Shown: one piece after another, positions 1 through 7,173 of the stretch
How the letters are laid out: the number at the start of each line of letters is the position of its first letter
How positions within the stretch are numbered: position 1 is the stretch's first letter
Source: JANQGH01 sp039177555
GTDB lineage: Bacteria; Pseudomonadota; Alphaproteobacteria; DSM-16000; Inquilinaceae
Reading direction: 5' to 3'
Assembly (NCBI GenBank): GCA_039177555.1
Contig: JBCDFV010000035.1
Span: 1 to 44,313, forward strand
Length of the DNA stretch: 44,313 bases
Notes under the pieces: generated by a model
Seen by the model: only the letters and a program-made list of their open reading frames with translations
Told to the model about the DNA's origin: nothing
Databases searched by the model: none
Program-made: the position numbers and the translations under genes

Positions 1-188
1 ACCGTCCGACCTTGGGGCGAGAAACTGGCCCCGCTTTGCGGCCATAGCGTGCGATAATCGCGGTGCCCCGATGATGCTTTCAAGGCCGCTTCTTGGCCGA
101 AATGAGGGGCACGGACAGGCCGAAAAACAACCCTGTTCCGACCGTCAGCCGGCTTCAATTCCGCGCGGCGGTGGCCTTGTTTGAGCCT
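1..188. other. Gene-free stretch with short hairpins
   Basis: I see no convincing coding region here. Two inverted repeats are visible. One pairs GGGGC at 14-18 with GCCCC at 28-32. The other pairs GTGCCCC at 63-69 with GGGGCAC at 106-112 and has GGCC/GGCC pairing inside its loop. The region could be the upstream part of a gene outside the window, a small structured RNA, or the 3' flank of the adjacent inverted-repeat element. I cannot match it to tmRNA, 4.5S RNA, 6S RNA or a tRNA. Confidence 0.3.
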
Positions 189-190
189 TA

Positions 191-479
191 TACCAACTTA
201 CGATGATAATGACTCATGTGACCGCGTTGTCTTGTTCGCTGGTCAGGCGCGTGTCGCGCCGCGGTGTGGATATACCACAAGCGGCGCGCCCCAAGAGAGC
301 TTCCTGGGCAGCCAGCGGGCAAGACAACGCGACCTTCGGTGGGGCCAAATCGCTCCACGGCTGCCCAAAAAGCTCCTGGGCGCCGCTTGCCCGATGCTAG
401 AGCATCGCGCTGCGCGACGCGCCTTGCCGTGAACCGATTTGGCCGCCATCACATGGGTCATTATCATCGCAAGTTGGTA
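191..479. mobile_element. MITE-like nested inverted-repeat element (non-coding)
   Basis: The ends are near-perfect terminal inverted repeats: 190-220 pairs with 450-480 with 29 of 31 matching. TTA stands on both sides (188-190 and 480-482), which fits a 3-bp target duplication. Inside are two long stems. 223-242 pairs with 312-331 over 20 positions, two of them G-U. 343-361 pairs with 426-444 over 19 positions with two mismatches or wobbles. Smaller hairpins sit within them: 255-262/281-288 with 265-269/275-279 inside, and 392-398/401-407. No transposase-like frame exists, so it would need a transposase in trans. It lies 4 bp beyond the stop of the Dabb gene, so it could also act as a terminator or RNA stabiliser. 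The family is not identified; a TNA-type target would suit some IS5-group enzymes, but that is a guess. Confidence 0.7.
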
Positions 480-486
480 TTAGCCG

Positions 487-774
487 TTACGGAACTTCGT
501 AGTCCGCGGCCACTCTAAGCTCTCGCAGAGGCCGGACGATGCCGATCGATTGCTGATAGAGATCGTGCGCCTTGAAGTCGGCCAGGGCCTTGTCGTCGGC
601 GAACTCGCCATAGACGACCACGTCGATCTCGTTGCCGAGCTGGTCGGTCTTTTGATTGTGTGATACTTCCAGGCGCTGGGCTGCGGGTATCCCTTGCAAC
701 AGCTTCAGGCCCTGATGGATGGTCTCGACATCCTCCGGCCGTTTGGCGCTGAACATCACGATGTGCCTGATCAC
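487..774 (-). CDS. Dabb (stress-responsive A/B barrel) domain protein
   Basis: A 95-residue protein with the Dabb signature. It starts IRHIVMF, continues with a helix of the type seen in GLKLLQGIP, then a strand like DVVVYGEFADDKALADFKAHD, and ends in a short HIS/ILE-rich strand region. Dabb proteins are small dimeric ferredoxin-like barrels of mostly unknown function, some linked to stress or to aromatic cyclisation. I chose the GTG start at 774 because GGGGGA lies 9 bases upstream and the family normally begins with xRHIVxF. A longer TTG start at 801 is possible. A dyad at 809-827 (AAAAGT, AGCGCT, ACTTTT) lies upstream. The gene ends just before the inverted-repeat element. Confidence 0.85.
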   Translation of the reverse strand: MIRHIVMFSAKRPEDVETIHQGLKLLQGIPAAQRLEVSHNQKTDQLGNEIDVVVYGEFADDKALADFKAHDLYQQSIGIVRPLRELRVAADYEVP

Positions 775-833
775 GCTCTTGCGTCCCCCGGATTGCAGCA
801 AAGCAGCGAAAAGTCAGCGCTACTTTTGGCAGT

Positions 834-848
834 AAGTCGGGGCGACTT
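834..848 (-). terminator. Possible weak terminator after the uracil-DNA glycosylase gene
   Basis: A perfect 6-bp stem with a 3-base loop (AAGTCG GGG CGACTT) lies 22 bases past the stop of the minus-strand glycosylase gene. No T-run follows, so it would be a poor Rho-independent terminator. A second dyad at 809-827 may contribute or may instead be an operator for the Dabb gene. Confidence 0.25.
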
Positions 849-870
849 CAACCTGATCACGATTGGTTTT

Positions 871-1461
871 TTACAGCAACTCGGCGACCGTTCGCCGCAG
901 CACCGGCAGGATCTCGGCCTCGAACCACGGGTTGCGCTTCAGCCAGGCGGTGTTGCGCCAACTGGGGTGGGGCAGGGGCAGGTGCGCGGGCTGATAGGCG
1001 CGCCAGTTGCGCACGGTCTCCGTCATCGTCTTGGCGCGGCGCTTGCCCAGGTAGAAGCGTTGCGCGTACTGGCCCACCAGCAGCGTCAGCTTCACGTCCG
1101 GCAAGTGGGACAAGACGCGCTCGTGCCACAGCGGCGCGCATTCCGGGCGCGGCGGGGCATCGCCGCCATTCTTGTCGACGCCGGGGTAGCAAAAGCCCAT
1201 GGGCACGATGGCGATCCGGCTTTCGTCGTAGAACGTCTCCCGGTCGACCGCCAACCAGTCGCGCAGCCGGTCGCCCGACCGGTCGTTCCAGGGGATGCCG
1301 CTGGCGTGCACCTTGGTGCCCGGCGCCTGGCCGATGATCACCAAATGGGCCTTCGGGTCGGCGCGCAACACGGGGCGCGGGCCTAAGGGCAAATGGGCGG
1401 TGCACACCGTGCAGGCCCGGGCCTCGGCCAGGATTGTCGCCAGATCGCCCATGCTGCTCAT
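871..1461 (-). CDS. Uracil-DNA glycosylase superfamily protein, family-4-like with Fe-S ligands
   Basis: A 196-residue protein of the uracil-DNA glycosylase fold. These enzymes remove uracil from DNA to start base-excision repair. Motif A is present as GQAPGTK (44-50) and the second catalytic loop as HPSWRN (165-170). Four cysteines are spaced C17-x2-C20-x70-C91-x16-C108, the pattern that binds the 4Fe-4S cluster in family 4 enzymes. The motifs differ from textbook family 4 (GEAPG, HPSP), so this is a diverged subgroup and its substrate range is uncertain. Its ATG overlaps the stop of the sirtuin gene (ATGA at 1458-1461), so the two are probably translated together. Confidence 0.8.
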   Translation of the reverse strand: MSSMGDLATILAEARACTVCTAHLPLGPRPVLRADPKAHLVIIGQAPGTKVHASGIPWNDRSGDRLRDWLAVDRETFYDESRIAIVPMGFCYPGVDKNGGDAPPRPECAPLWHERVLSHLPDVKLTLLVGQYAQRFYLGKRRAKTMTETVRNWRAYQPAHLPLPHPSWRNTAWLKRNPWFEAEILPVLRRTVAELL

Positions 1462-2189
1462 GTCGAGGCCAGCAGCGTGTCGACAAGGGCGGGCACCAGT
1501 TCGGTCGCCTGGCCCTTGCGGCTGTCATGGAACATCGGGCTGGTGTCCGTTTCTTCGAGGTTCAGCTCAACGCAATGGGCGCCGCGGTCGTTGTATCTGG
1601 CCTCCTGGACGAAGCCGGCGGCCGGGTAGACCGCGCCCGACGTTCCGATCGAGACGAACAGGGCGCAATCCTCGATGGCGGCGCCGATCCGCTCCATCTC
1701 GCGCGGCATCTCGCCGAACCAAACCACATCCGGGCGCAGCCCGCCGGTTTGGCCGCAGGCGTCGCATGGCGTCTCTGGCGACAGGTCGTGGATCTGCCTG
1801 CGGACGTCGCCACAGAAGACACAGCGGATCTTGGCAATCTCGCCATGCATATGGATCAGATTGCGAGAGCCGGCGCGGTCATGCAGGTCGTCGACATTCT
1901 GGGTCACCAGCAGCACCTCGCCTTGCCAGTTGGCTTCCAGGGCGGCCAGCGCGTGATGGGCCGCGTTCGGCTGGATCGCGGGATCGTCCAGTTGCCTGCG
2001 GCGCGCGTTGTAAAAGCGGTGGACCAGCCCCGGGTTCCGCGCGAACGCTTCCGGCGTCGCGACCTCCTCGATCGAGTGGCGCGCCCAAATGCCGTCCGGA
2101 TCGCGAAACGTTTCCAGGCCGGATTCCTTGGAAATCCCGGCGCCTGTCAAAACCACGATCCGATCGGTAGTCTTCAAGGCATCAATCAT
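1458..2189 (-). CDS. cobB: NAD-dependent protein deacylase, sirtuin (CobB type)
   Basis: A 243-residue sirtuin that removes acyl groups from lysines, using NAD. Visible hallmarks are GAGIS (16-20) in the NAD-binding loop, TQNVD (96-100), the catalytic His115 in HMHGE, and a zinc site made of Cys123/Cys126 and Cys142/Cys145. Tyr60 and Arg63 form the YxxR pair that in class III sirtuins recognises succinyl or malonyl groups, so desuccinylation is likely as well as deacetylation. Length is normal for bacterial CobB. It is the first gene of a pair with the downstream glycosylase, and is transcribed divergently from the phosphatase gene across a 62-bp gap that must hold both promoters. Confidence 0.95.
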   Translation of the reverse strand: MIDALKTTDRIVVLTGAGISKESGLETFRDPDGIWARHSIEEVATPEAFARNPGLVHRFYNARRRQLDDPAIQPNAAHHALAALEANWQGEVLLVTQNVDDLHDRAGSRNLIHMHGEIAKIRCVFCGDVRRQIHDLSPETPCDACGQTGGLRPDVVWFGEMPREMERIGAAIEDCALFVSIGTSGAVYPAAGFVQEARYNDRGAHCVELNLEETDTSPMFHDSRKGQATELVPALVDTLLAST

Positions 2190-2251
2190 TGCAAACCATC
2201 ATTTGCTATGCTCTGCCATTCCGTCCAGAGCGAATTCGAGGGGTCGTGCGC

Positions 2252-2737
2252 ATGGGCTTTAGCGTGCTGTTTGTCTGCACGGGCAACATTTGCCGGTCGC
2301 CGACGGCCGAGGGCGTGATGATGGCCAAGCTCGAGCGAGAAGGCCTTGCGGAGGAGGTCGTCTGCGACAGCGCGGGCACCCATGGCTTCCATGTCGGCGA
2401 CGCGCCGGATGCCATGGCCCGGCAGCATGCCCTGGACCGGGGGTACGACCTGTCCGCGCTGCGCGCCCGCAAGGTCGCGCCGGATGATTTTCATCGCTTC
2501 GACATGATCTTGGCCATGGATCACGGTCATCGGCGATTGCTGGAGCGCCAGGCGCCGCCCGGCACGCGCGCGAAGGTCGTGATGTTCTTGGATTTCGCGC
2601 GGCATCTCGACGTCCGCGATGTGCCGGACCCCTATCATGGCGACGCGGCCGACTACGACTACGCGCTCGACCTGATCGAGGCCGGTACGGACGGCTTGTT
2701 ACGCGCACTACTGGACGGTGAGTTGGCGCAACGTTGA
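2252..2737 (+). CDS. Low-molecular-weight protein-tyrosine-phosphatase family protein
   Basis: A 161-residue phosphatase. The P-loop is CTGNICRS, with nucleophile Cys9 and Arg15 (C-x5-R), and the general acid is Asp126 in VPDPYHG. The start at 2252 is chosen because the family begins a few residues before the P-loop and AGGGG precedes it; in-frame codons further upstream add an unrelated tail. The next gene starts inside its stop codon. LMW phosphatases encoded beside fructosamine-kinase homologues are known in bacteria and have been linked to removal of sugar phosphates from glycated proteins. That makes a ribulosamine-5-phosphatase role as likely as tyrosine dephosphorylation. Cytoplasmic. 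Confidence 0.93.
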   Translation: MGFSVLFVCTGNICRSPTAEGVMMAKLEREGLAEEVVCDSAGTHGFHVGDAPDAMARQHALDRGYDLSALRARKVAPDDFHRFDMILAMDHGHRRLLERQAPPGTRAKVVMFLDFARHLDVRDVPDPYHGDAADYDYALDLIEAGTDGLLRALLDGELAQR

Positions 2738-3588
2738 CCACCACCGCGCTTGCGACCAGCCTGGAAGCCATCGTTGACCGGCGTCCTCAACAGCTCACCG
2801 CACTGACGGGTGCGTCGACCGGCACGGTCATGCGCGCCGACTTTGCCGATAGCACAAGGCTTGTGGTTAAGACGGGTGCGGACAATCTGGCGCTGGAACG
2901 GCGCATGCTTGCCGACCTCGCCCGCGACAGCGATGTGCCGCTGCCCGGCGTCGTGTATGGCGACGACGCGATTCTGGTGCTTGAGTTCCTTGACCACGAC
3001 CCCGGGATCCCCGGTCCCGCCGCTCAACGCCACGCGGGCCATTTGCTGGCCGGGCTTCACCAGGTCATTCGGCCGGCGATCGGCTATCCCTACGACACGG
3101 TCATTGGCAAGCTGCATCAGCCCAATCCGACGTCTGAGCGGTGGCTGACCTTCTTCGCCGAACAGCGGCTCGGCCACATGGTCCGCGAAGGGGTTCGCGA
3201 AGGAACCGTGTCGCATGAGCTTGCCACGCGCCTCGACCGGCTTGCCGGCCGGCTCGACCGCTATCTGGACGAACCCGATCATCCGTCGCTGTTGCATGGC
3301 GACTTGTGGACCGGCAATCTGCTGCACAAGGGCGACAGGATCGTCGGGCTGATCGACCCGGCGATCTATTGGGGCCATCCGGAGATCGAACTGGCTTACA
3401 TGACCCTGTTCGACACGGTAACGGAGGATTTCTTCGCCGCCTATTGCGCCCTGCGCCCGATCGACGAGGGCTTCTTCGAGCTCAGGCGCGACATCTACAA
3501 CATCTATCCGCTCCTGGTTCATGTCCGCTATTGGGACGCGGCCTATTCACGGCCCATAGACGCCACCTTGAGAAGGCTGGGCCTTTGA
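2734..3588 (+). CDS. Fructosamine/ketosamine-3-kinase family protein
   Basis: A 284-residue kinase of the fructosamine-3-kinase family. It phosphorylates sugar-amine adducts on proteins so that they fall off (deglycation). Lys46 in VVKTG is the probable ATP-binding lysine. The catalytic loop is HGDLWTGN (188-195), the metal-binding aspartate is Asp208 in IDPA, and the typical YWGHPEIELA follows. The length matches the family. The start is a TTG overlapping the TGA of the upstream phosphatase (2734-2737), so translation is coupled. Bacterial members mostly act on ribulosamines or erythrulosamines rather than fructosamines, which fits the phosphatase partner. Confidence 0.9.
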   Translation: MTTTALATSLEAIVDRRPQQLTALTGASTGTVMRADFADSTRLVVKTGADNLALERRMLADLARDSDVPLPGVVYGDDAILVLEFLDHDPGIPGPAAQRHAGHLLAGLHQVIRPAIGYPYDTVIGKLHQPNPTSERWLTFFAEQRLGHMVREGVREGTVSHELATRLDRLAGRLDRYLDEPDHPSLLHGDLWTGNLLHKGDRIVGLIDPAIYWGHPEIELAYMTLFDTVTEDFFAAYCALRPIDEGFFELRRDIYNIYPLLVHVRYWDAAYSRPIDATLRRLGL

Positions 3589-3634
3589 AGCCCCCGACCC
3601 TGTGCTAGCATCCCGGGGAGTATCCTTAAGGTGA

Positions 3635-4939
3635 GTGAGTGTAGTGAATATGGTTGGTCGCGCATTGGTGACGGGAGTGATGATCTGTCTGGGCACGGCG
3701 ACGTTTGCCGCGGCCCAGCCAACGATCGATCGGCCCGGACTGTCTGTTCTTGATGAACTCGGGATCGATCTGCCGCCCCTGACCCGTGGTGGAAAGCCCG
3801 GGGTCGGGCAGCCCACGGCGCCCGGCGGCATCGATGTCGGCGACGATAGCTGCCACTGGGCCCATGACATGGAATGCGACGATATTCGCTTCGACGGCAC
3901 CGGTGCGTGCGCGGAAGGGACCGACGCGTCCGATTGCCGGGCCCTTGCGTTCGGCGGCGACAACAGTTGCCAGTGGGCGTTCGACAATGAATGCGACGAA
4001 CCGCATATCGGCCTCGGCGTGTGTACCAGCGGCACCGACACCGCCGATTGCGCGTCCGCCGCCCATCTGCGCAACCGGTCCAACAGTTGCGCCACAGCGT
4101 TCAACGGTATCTGCGAGGAAGCGGGCCAGGGCGGCAACGGCCAGTGTGCCGAGCGCACCGACACGGTCGACTGTTTCGGTCGCGAGACGGTACCGGGCAT
4201 GCGGGACCACTATTTCGGCCGCGACGAGCGCGTGATGGTCGACAGCACGTCCTTTCCCTGGCGGGCTATCGGACAACTGGATTTCGAGGGCGGCGCGTGC
4301 ACGGCGACCCTGGTCGCGCCCGACGTTGTATTGACAGCGGCCCATTGCTTTTTGTCCGACGGCAGGCCCGATCAGCCGATCGCCTTTTTCGCCGGCTTGG
4401 ATGGCGACAGCTTCGTCGATGTTGCCGGCATCGCCGACTATTACGTGAACCCGCGCTACGACAATGACGCGGATTTCGGTCCCGGCCAGGGCAATGGCGA
4501 GGATTGGGGTTTTGCTCGCCTGGATCGGCCGTTGGGCGACACGCTCGGCCACCTCACGGTCCTGGCGCCGCAACCCGACGACCAGCGCCGCGCGGTCAGC
4601 GGCACGTGGTTCTCTTTGAGCCAAGGCGGCTATAGCTGGGACACCGGCGATCGGCTGTCGGCCCATCTGGGATGCCGCATCATCGAATTCCTGGCCGACA
4701 ACTCGATGTTTCACGAGTGCGATACCACGCTTGGCGACAGCGGTTCGCCTTTTTTCATTGATCGCGGCAACGGCGATTACGCGGTGATAGGGGTCGACAG
4801 CCAGTTCTTCACTCTACCGGGCCATAGCCGATCGGCCTATCTGGCGGTCGACGCCCGTGCCTTCGCCGGACCGTTGAGCGACTTCGTCGCTGGCAGGTTG
4901 GGCAACACAGGTTCGGTGGGACTGAAGTCGGTCGACTAG
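3635..4939 (+). CDS. Secreted trypsin-like serine protease with three Cys-rich repeats
   Basis: Up to 434 residues. A signal peptide is clear (hydrophobic 11-22, cleavage near AAAQP at 25-29). Three repeats follow, each with four cysteines spaced C-x7-C-x9/10-C-x8-C: 73/81/92/101, 112/120/130/139 and 152/160/171/180. They share an aromatic-Ala-x-(D/N)-x-x-C core and a GTD-x-x-DC end. The C-terminal half is a chymotrypsin-fold peptidase with His237 (TAAHC), Asp290 (EDWGF) and Ser369 (GDSGSP). It should act in the periplasm or outside the cell, the repeats being disulfide-stabilised binding modules. The start is unclear: GTG 3635, GTG 3644 (best spaced from AAGG at 3628-3632) or ATG 3650. It converges on the PBP gene. 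Confidence 0.85.
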   Translation: MSVVNMVGRALVTGVMICLGTATFAAAQPTIDRPGLSVLDELGIDLPPLTRGGKPGVGQPTAPGGIDVGDDSCHWAHDMECDDIRFDGTGACAEGTDASDCRALAFGGDNSCQWAFDNECDEPHIGLGVCTSGTDTADCASAAHLRNRSNSCATAFNGICEEAGQGGNGQCAERTDTVDCFGRETVPGMRDHYFGRDERVMVDSTSFPWRAIGQLDFEGGACTATLVAPDVVLTAAHCFLSDGRPDQPIAFFAGLDGDSFVDVAGIADYYVNPRYDNDADFGPGQGNGEDWGFARLDRPLGDTLGHLTVLAPQPDDQRRAVSGTWFSLSQGGYSWDTGDRLSAHLGCRIIEFLADNSMFHECDTTLGDSGSPFFIDRGNGDYAVIGVDSQFFTLPGHSRSAYLAVDARAFAGPLSDFVAGRLGNTGSVGLKSVD

Positions 4940-4945
4940 AGCAAT

Positions 4946-4959
4946 GCCTTAGCTAAGGC
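4946..4959. terminator. Short palindrome between convergent genes
   Basis: GCCTTAGCTAAGGC is a perfect 14-bp palindrome in the 26-bp gap between the protease and PBP stops. As RNA it folds into a 5-bp stem with a 4-base loop on either strand. There is no T-run, so bidirectional termination here is only a possibility. Confidence 0.3.
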
Positions 4960-4965
4960 CCGCGC

Positions 4966-7104
4966 CTATCCGCCGACCATGCGTTCGATCAGGTCGTCGA
5001 GGGCGCGCTGTTCTTCGACCGTGGTTGGGGCGCGGGTCAGCGGCGCCGTTACCGGGGGTGCCACCAACGCCAACCCGGCAGGCGCGCGGACCGTTGCGAC
5101 CTCGGCCACGATGTCGCGCCAGATGCGTGCCGGCAGGCCGCCGCCGGTCACACCGTCCATCGGGCTGCCATTGTCGTTGCCGACCCAGACACCGACCACC
5201 AGGTCACCGGTGAAGCCGATGAACCAGGCATCGCGGAAATCCTGCGAGGTGCCGGTCTTGCCCGCCGCCCGCCAGCCGACCGCCGCGTTCCGCCCGGTGC
5301 CGTCTTCGATCACGCCCGCCATCATGCGGTTGAGCATGTCGATCCGCTGAGGGTCGGCGGCCAGGCCCAGACTGTCGGGGCTTCTGGCATAGAGCAAACG
5401 GCCGTCGCGATCGACAATGTCGCGGATCCCGTAGGGGATGACCGGGCTGCCCCGATTGGCGAAGGCGGCATAGGCCCCGGTCAGTTGCAGCAGGCTGACC
5501 TCGCTTGTGCCCAAGGCCAGCGACAGGTCGCGGCGCATTGGCGTGGTGATGCCCAGCCGGCGTGTTAGGTCGATCGTGCGGTCGACGCCGGCCCGTTCCA
5601 AAACGCGGACGGCCGCGGTGTTGGCGCTTTCGGCCAACGCCTGCTGCAAGGTGATTTCGCCGCTATAGTCCTCGCCGAAATTCCGCGGCGACCAGCCGGA
5701 CCGCGTGATCGGTGCGTCGAGCACCAGAGTACTCGGGCGAAGGCCGGTTTCCAGCGCCGCCAGATAGACGATCGGCTTGAAGGCCGATCCGGGCTGGCGC
5801 AGGGCCTGTGTCGCGCGGTTGAACTGGCTCGCGCCATAGGACTGGCCACCCACCATGGCCAGCACCGCCCCGTCCGGCGCCAGAACCACGGCGGCGGCCT
5901 GGCTGGCGCCTTCGTCCGAGGCCGCCAGATGCCGGTTCACCACCGTATGGGCGATCGACTGGATCGCGGGGTTGACGGTCGCGCCGACGATCAGGTCGGT
6001 CGGCTCATAGCCGATGAAATCCGGGATCTGGTTGACCACCCAGTCGCTGAAATAGCGCCCGTTGCTGCCCGTGACCCGGCCGGCGCGATCCAACGGCCTG
6101 TCCGCGCCCTGGGCCACGATCTGATCGCGGGTAACGAACCCGGCATTGACCATGGCGGCCAGCACCACATCGGCGCGCCGATTGGCGGCGTCCAGATCCG
6201 CCGTGGGGGCCAGCCGCGACGGCGCGCGCAACAAGCCGGCGATCATCGCGGCCTGGCGCAGGTTGAGGTCAGCCGCCGGCACGCCGAAATAGGCCCGCGC
6301 GGCCGCGTCCACGCCATAGGTGCCGTTGCCGAGATAGACCCGGTTCAAATACGCCGTCAGGATCTCGTCCTTGCTGTAATTCAGCTCCAGCCAGACGGCC
6401 AGCAGGGCCTCCTGAACCTTGCGGCGCCAGGTGCGTTCCGGGCTTAAGAACAGGTTTTTGGCCAATTGCTGGGTGATGGTCGATCCGCCCTGCAGCGATC
6501 CGCCGCCCGCCAGGTTCGACCAGGCGGCGCGGGCGACGCCGAAGACGTCGACACCGGGATGGCCGTAGAAGCGGCGATCTTCGATGGCGAGAACCGCGTT
6601 GATCAGATGCGGCGGCAACTGATCGACCGTGACGTAATCGCCGGTCAGGTCGCCATAGCGGGCGGCCTCGCGGCCGTCGCCGTCCAAGACGGTGATCGCC
6701 GGCCTGCGTTCCGCGGCGCCGACGGACGAGATGTCGGGCAGGCCGGTGGCGAAATAGGCGACGGCGCCGGCCACCAGGATGAACAGCCAGATCGCGCAGA
6801 CCGCCGACCATTTGAAAGCCCAGCGTAGAATCCGGCCACCAACCCCCGACTGGCGAGCGCCCGATCTTGTCGATCGCGATCCGCCACCGCGACGTTGCGG
6901 GCGGCTGCTGGCACGCGCGGGACGCGCCTCTTTTCTCGCTGGCCGGCGGGGTGCGCGAACCGTGGCTGCGGTCCGCGCGGTGGCCGCGGGCCGGCTTGGG
7001 CGCCGTGGTTTGGCGCCGCCGGGTTTTGGCCCTGGCCGCTTGGGCCGTTGCGGCCTTTGCGGTGGTCCCGATTTGCGCGTGCGGCGTGTCATCGCCGCAT
7101 TCAT
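4966..7104 (-). CDS. Class A penicillin-binding protein (PBP1 type)
   Basis: A 712-residue inner-membrane enzyme that polymerises glycan strands and cross-links peptides of peptidoglycan. Residues 1-90 are a basic, Arg/Pro-rich cytoplasmic tail. One membrane helix lies at about 95-120. The GT51 domain has catalytic Glu175 in EDRRFYGH and the GGSTITQQLAKN motif. The transpeptidase domain has Ser440-x-x-Lys443 (SAFK), SAN at 493-495 and KTG at 616-618, so both activities look intact. It ends shortly after the KTG domain with no extra C-terminal module. A second ATG at 7092 is possible; neither has a clear ribosome site. It is the last gene on its strand, 69 bp after the ABC permease. Confidence 0.95.
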   Translation of the reverse strand: MNAAMTRRTRKSGPPQRPQRPKRPGPKPGGAKPRRPSRPAATARTAATVRAPRRPARKEARPARASSRPQRRGGGSRSTRSGARQSGVGGRILRWAFKWSAVCAIWLFILVAGAVAYFATGLPDISSVGAAERRPAITVLDGDGREAARYGDLTGDYVTVDQLPPHLINAVLAIEDRRFYGHPGVDVFGVARAAWSNLAGGGSLQGGSTITQQLAKNLFLSPERTWRRKVQEALLAVWLELNYSKDEILTAYLNRVYLGNGTYGVDAAARAYFGVPAADLNLRQAAMIAGLLRAPSRLAPTADLDAANRRADVVLAAMVNAGFVTRDQIVAQGADRPLDRAGRVTGSNGRYFSDWVVNQIPDFIGYEPTDLIVGATVNPAIQSIAHTVVNRHLAASDEGASQAAAVVLAPDGAVLAMVGGQSYGASQFNRATQALRQPGSAFKPIVYLAALETGLRPSTLVLDAPITRSGWSPRNFGEDYSGEITLQQALAESANTAAVRVLERAGVDRTIDLTRRLGITTPMRRDLSLALGTSEVSLLQLTGAYAAFANRGSPVIPYGIRDIVDRDGRLLYARSPDSLGLAADPQRIDMLNRMMAGVIEDGTGRNAAVGWRAAGKTGTSQDFRDAWFIGFTGDLVVGVWVGNDNGSPMDGVTGGGLPARIWRDIVAEVATVRAPAGLALVAPPVTAPLTRAPTTVEEQRALDDLIERMVGG

Positions 7105-7173
7105 TCAACAAAAACTGTTAAAATTCAAGAAAAAGGAAACTGTCCTGAACAGGCTGCATGAACTGGTTGTTCA

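Noticed and set aside
191..479. Short frames inside the inverted-repeat element (both ends read MIMTHV)
   Set aside because: The shared start comes from the terminal inverted repeat itself. The products have no transposase features and no support as genes.
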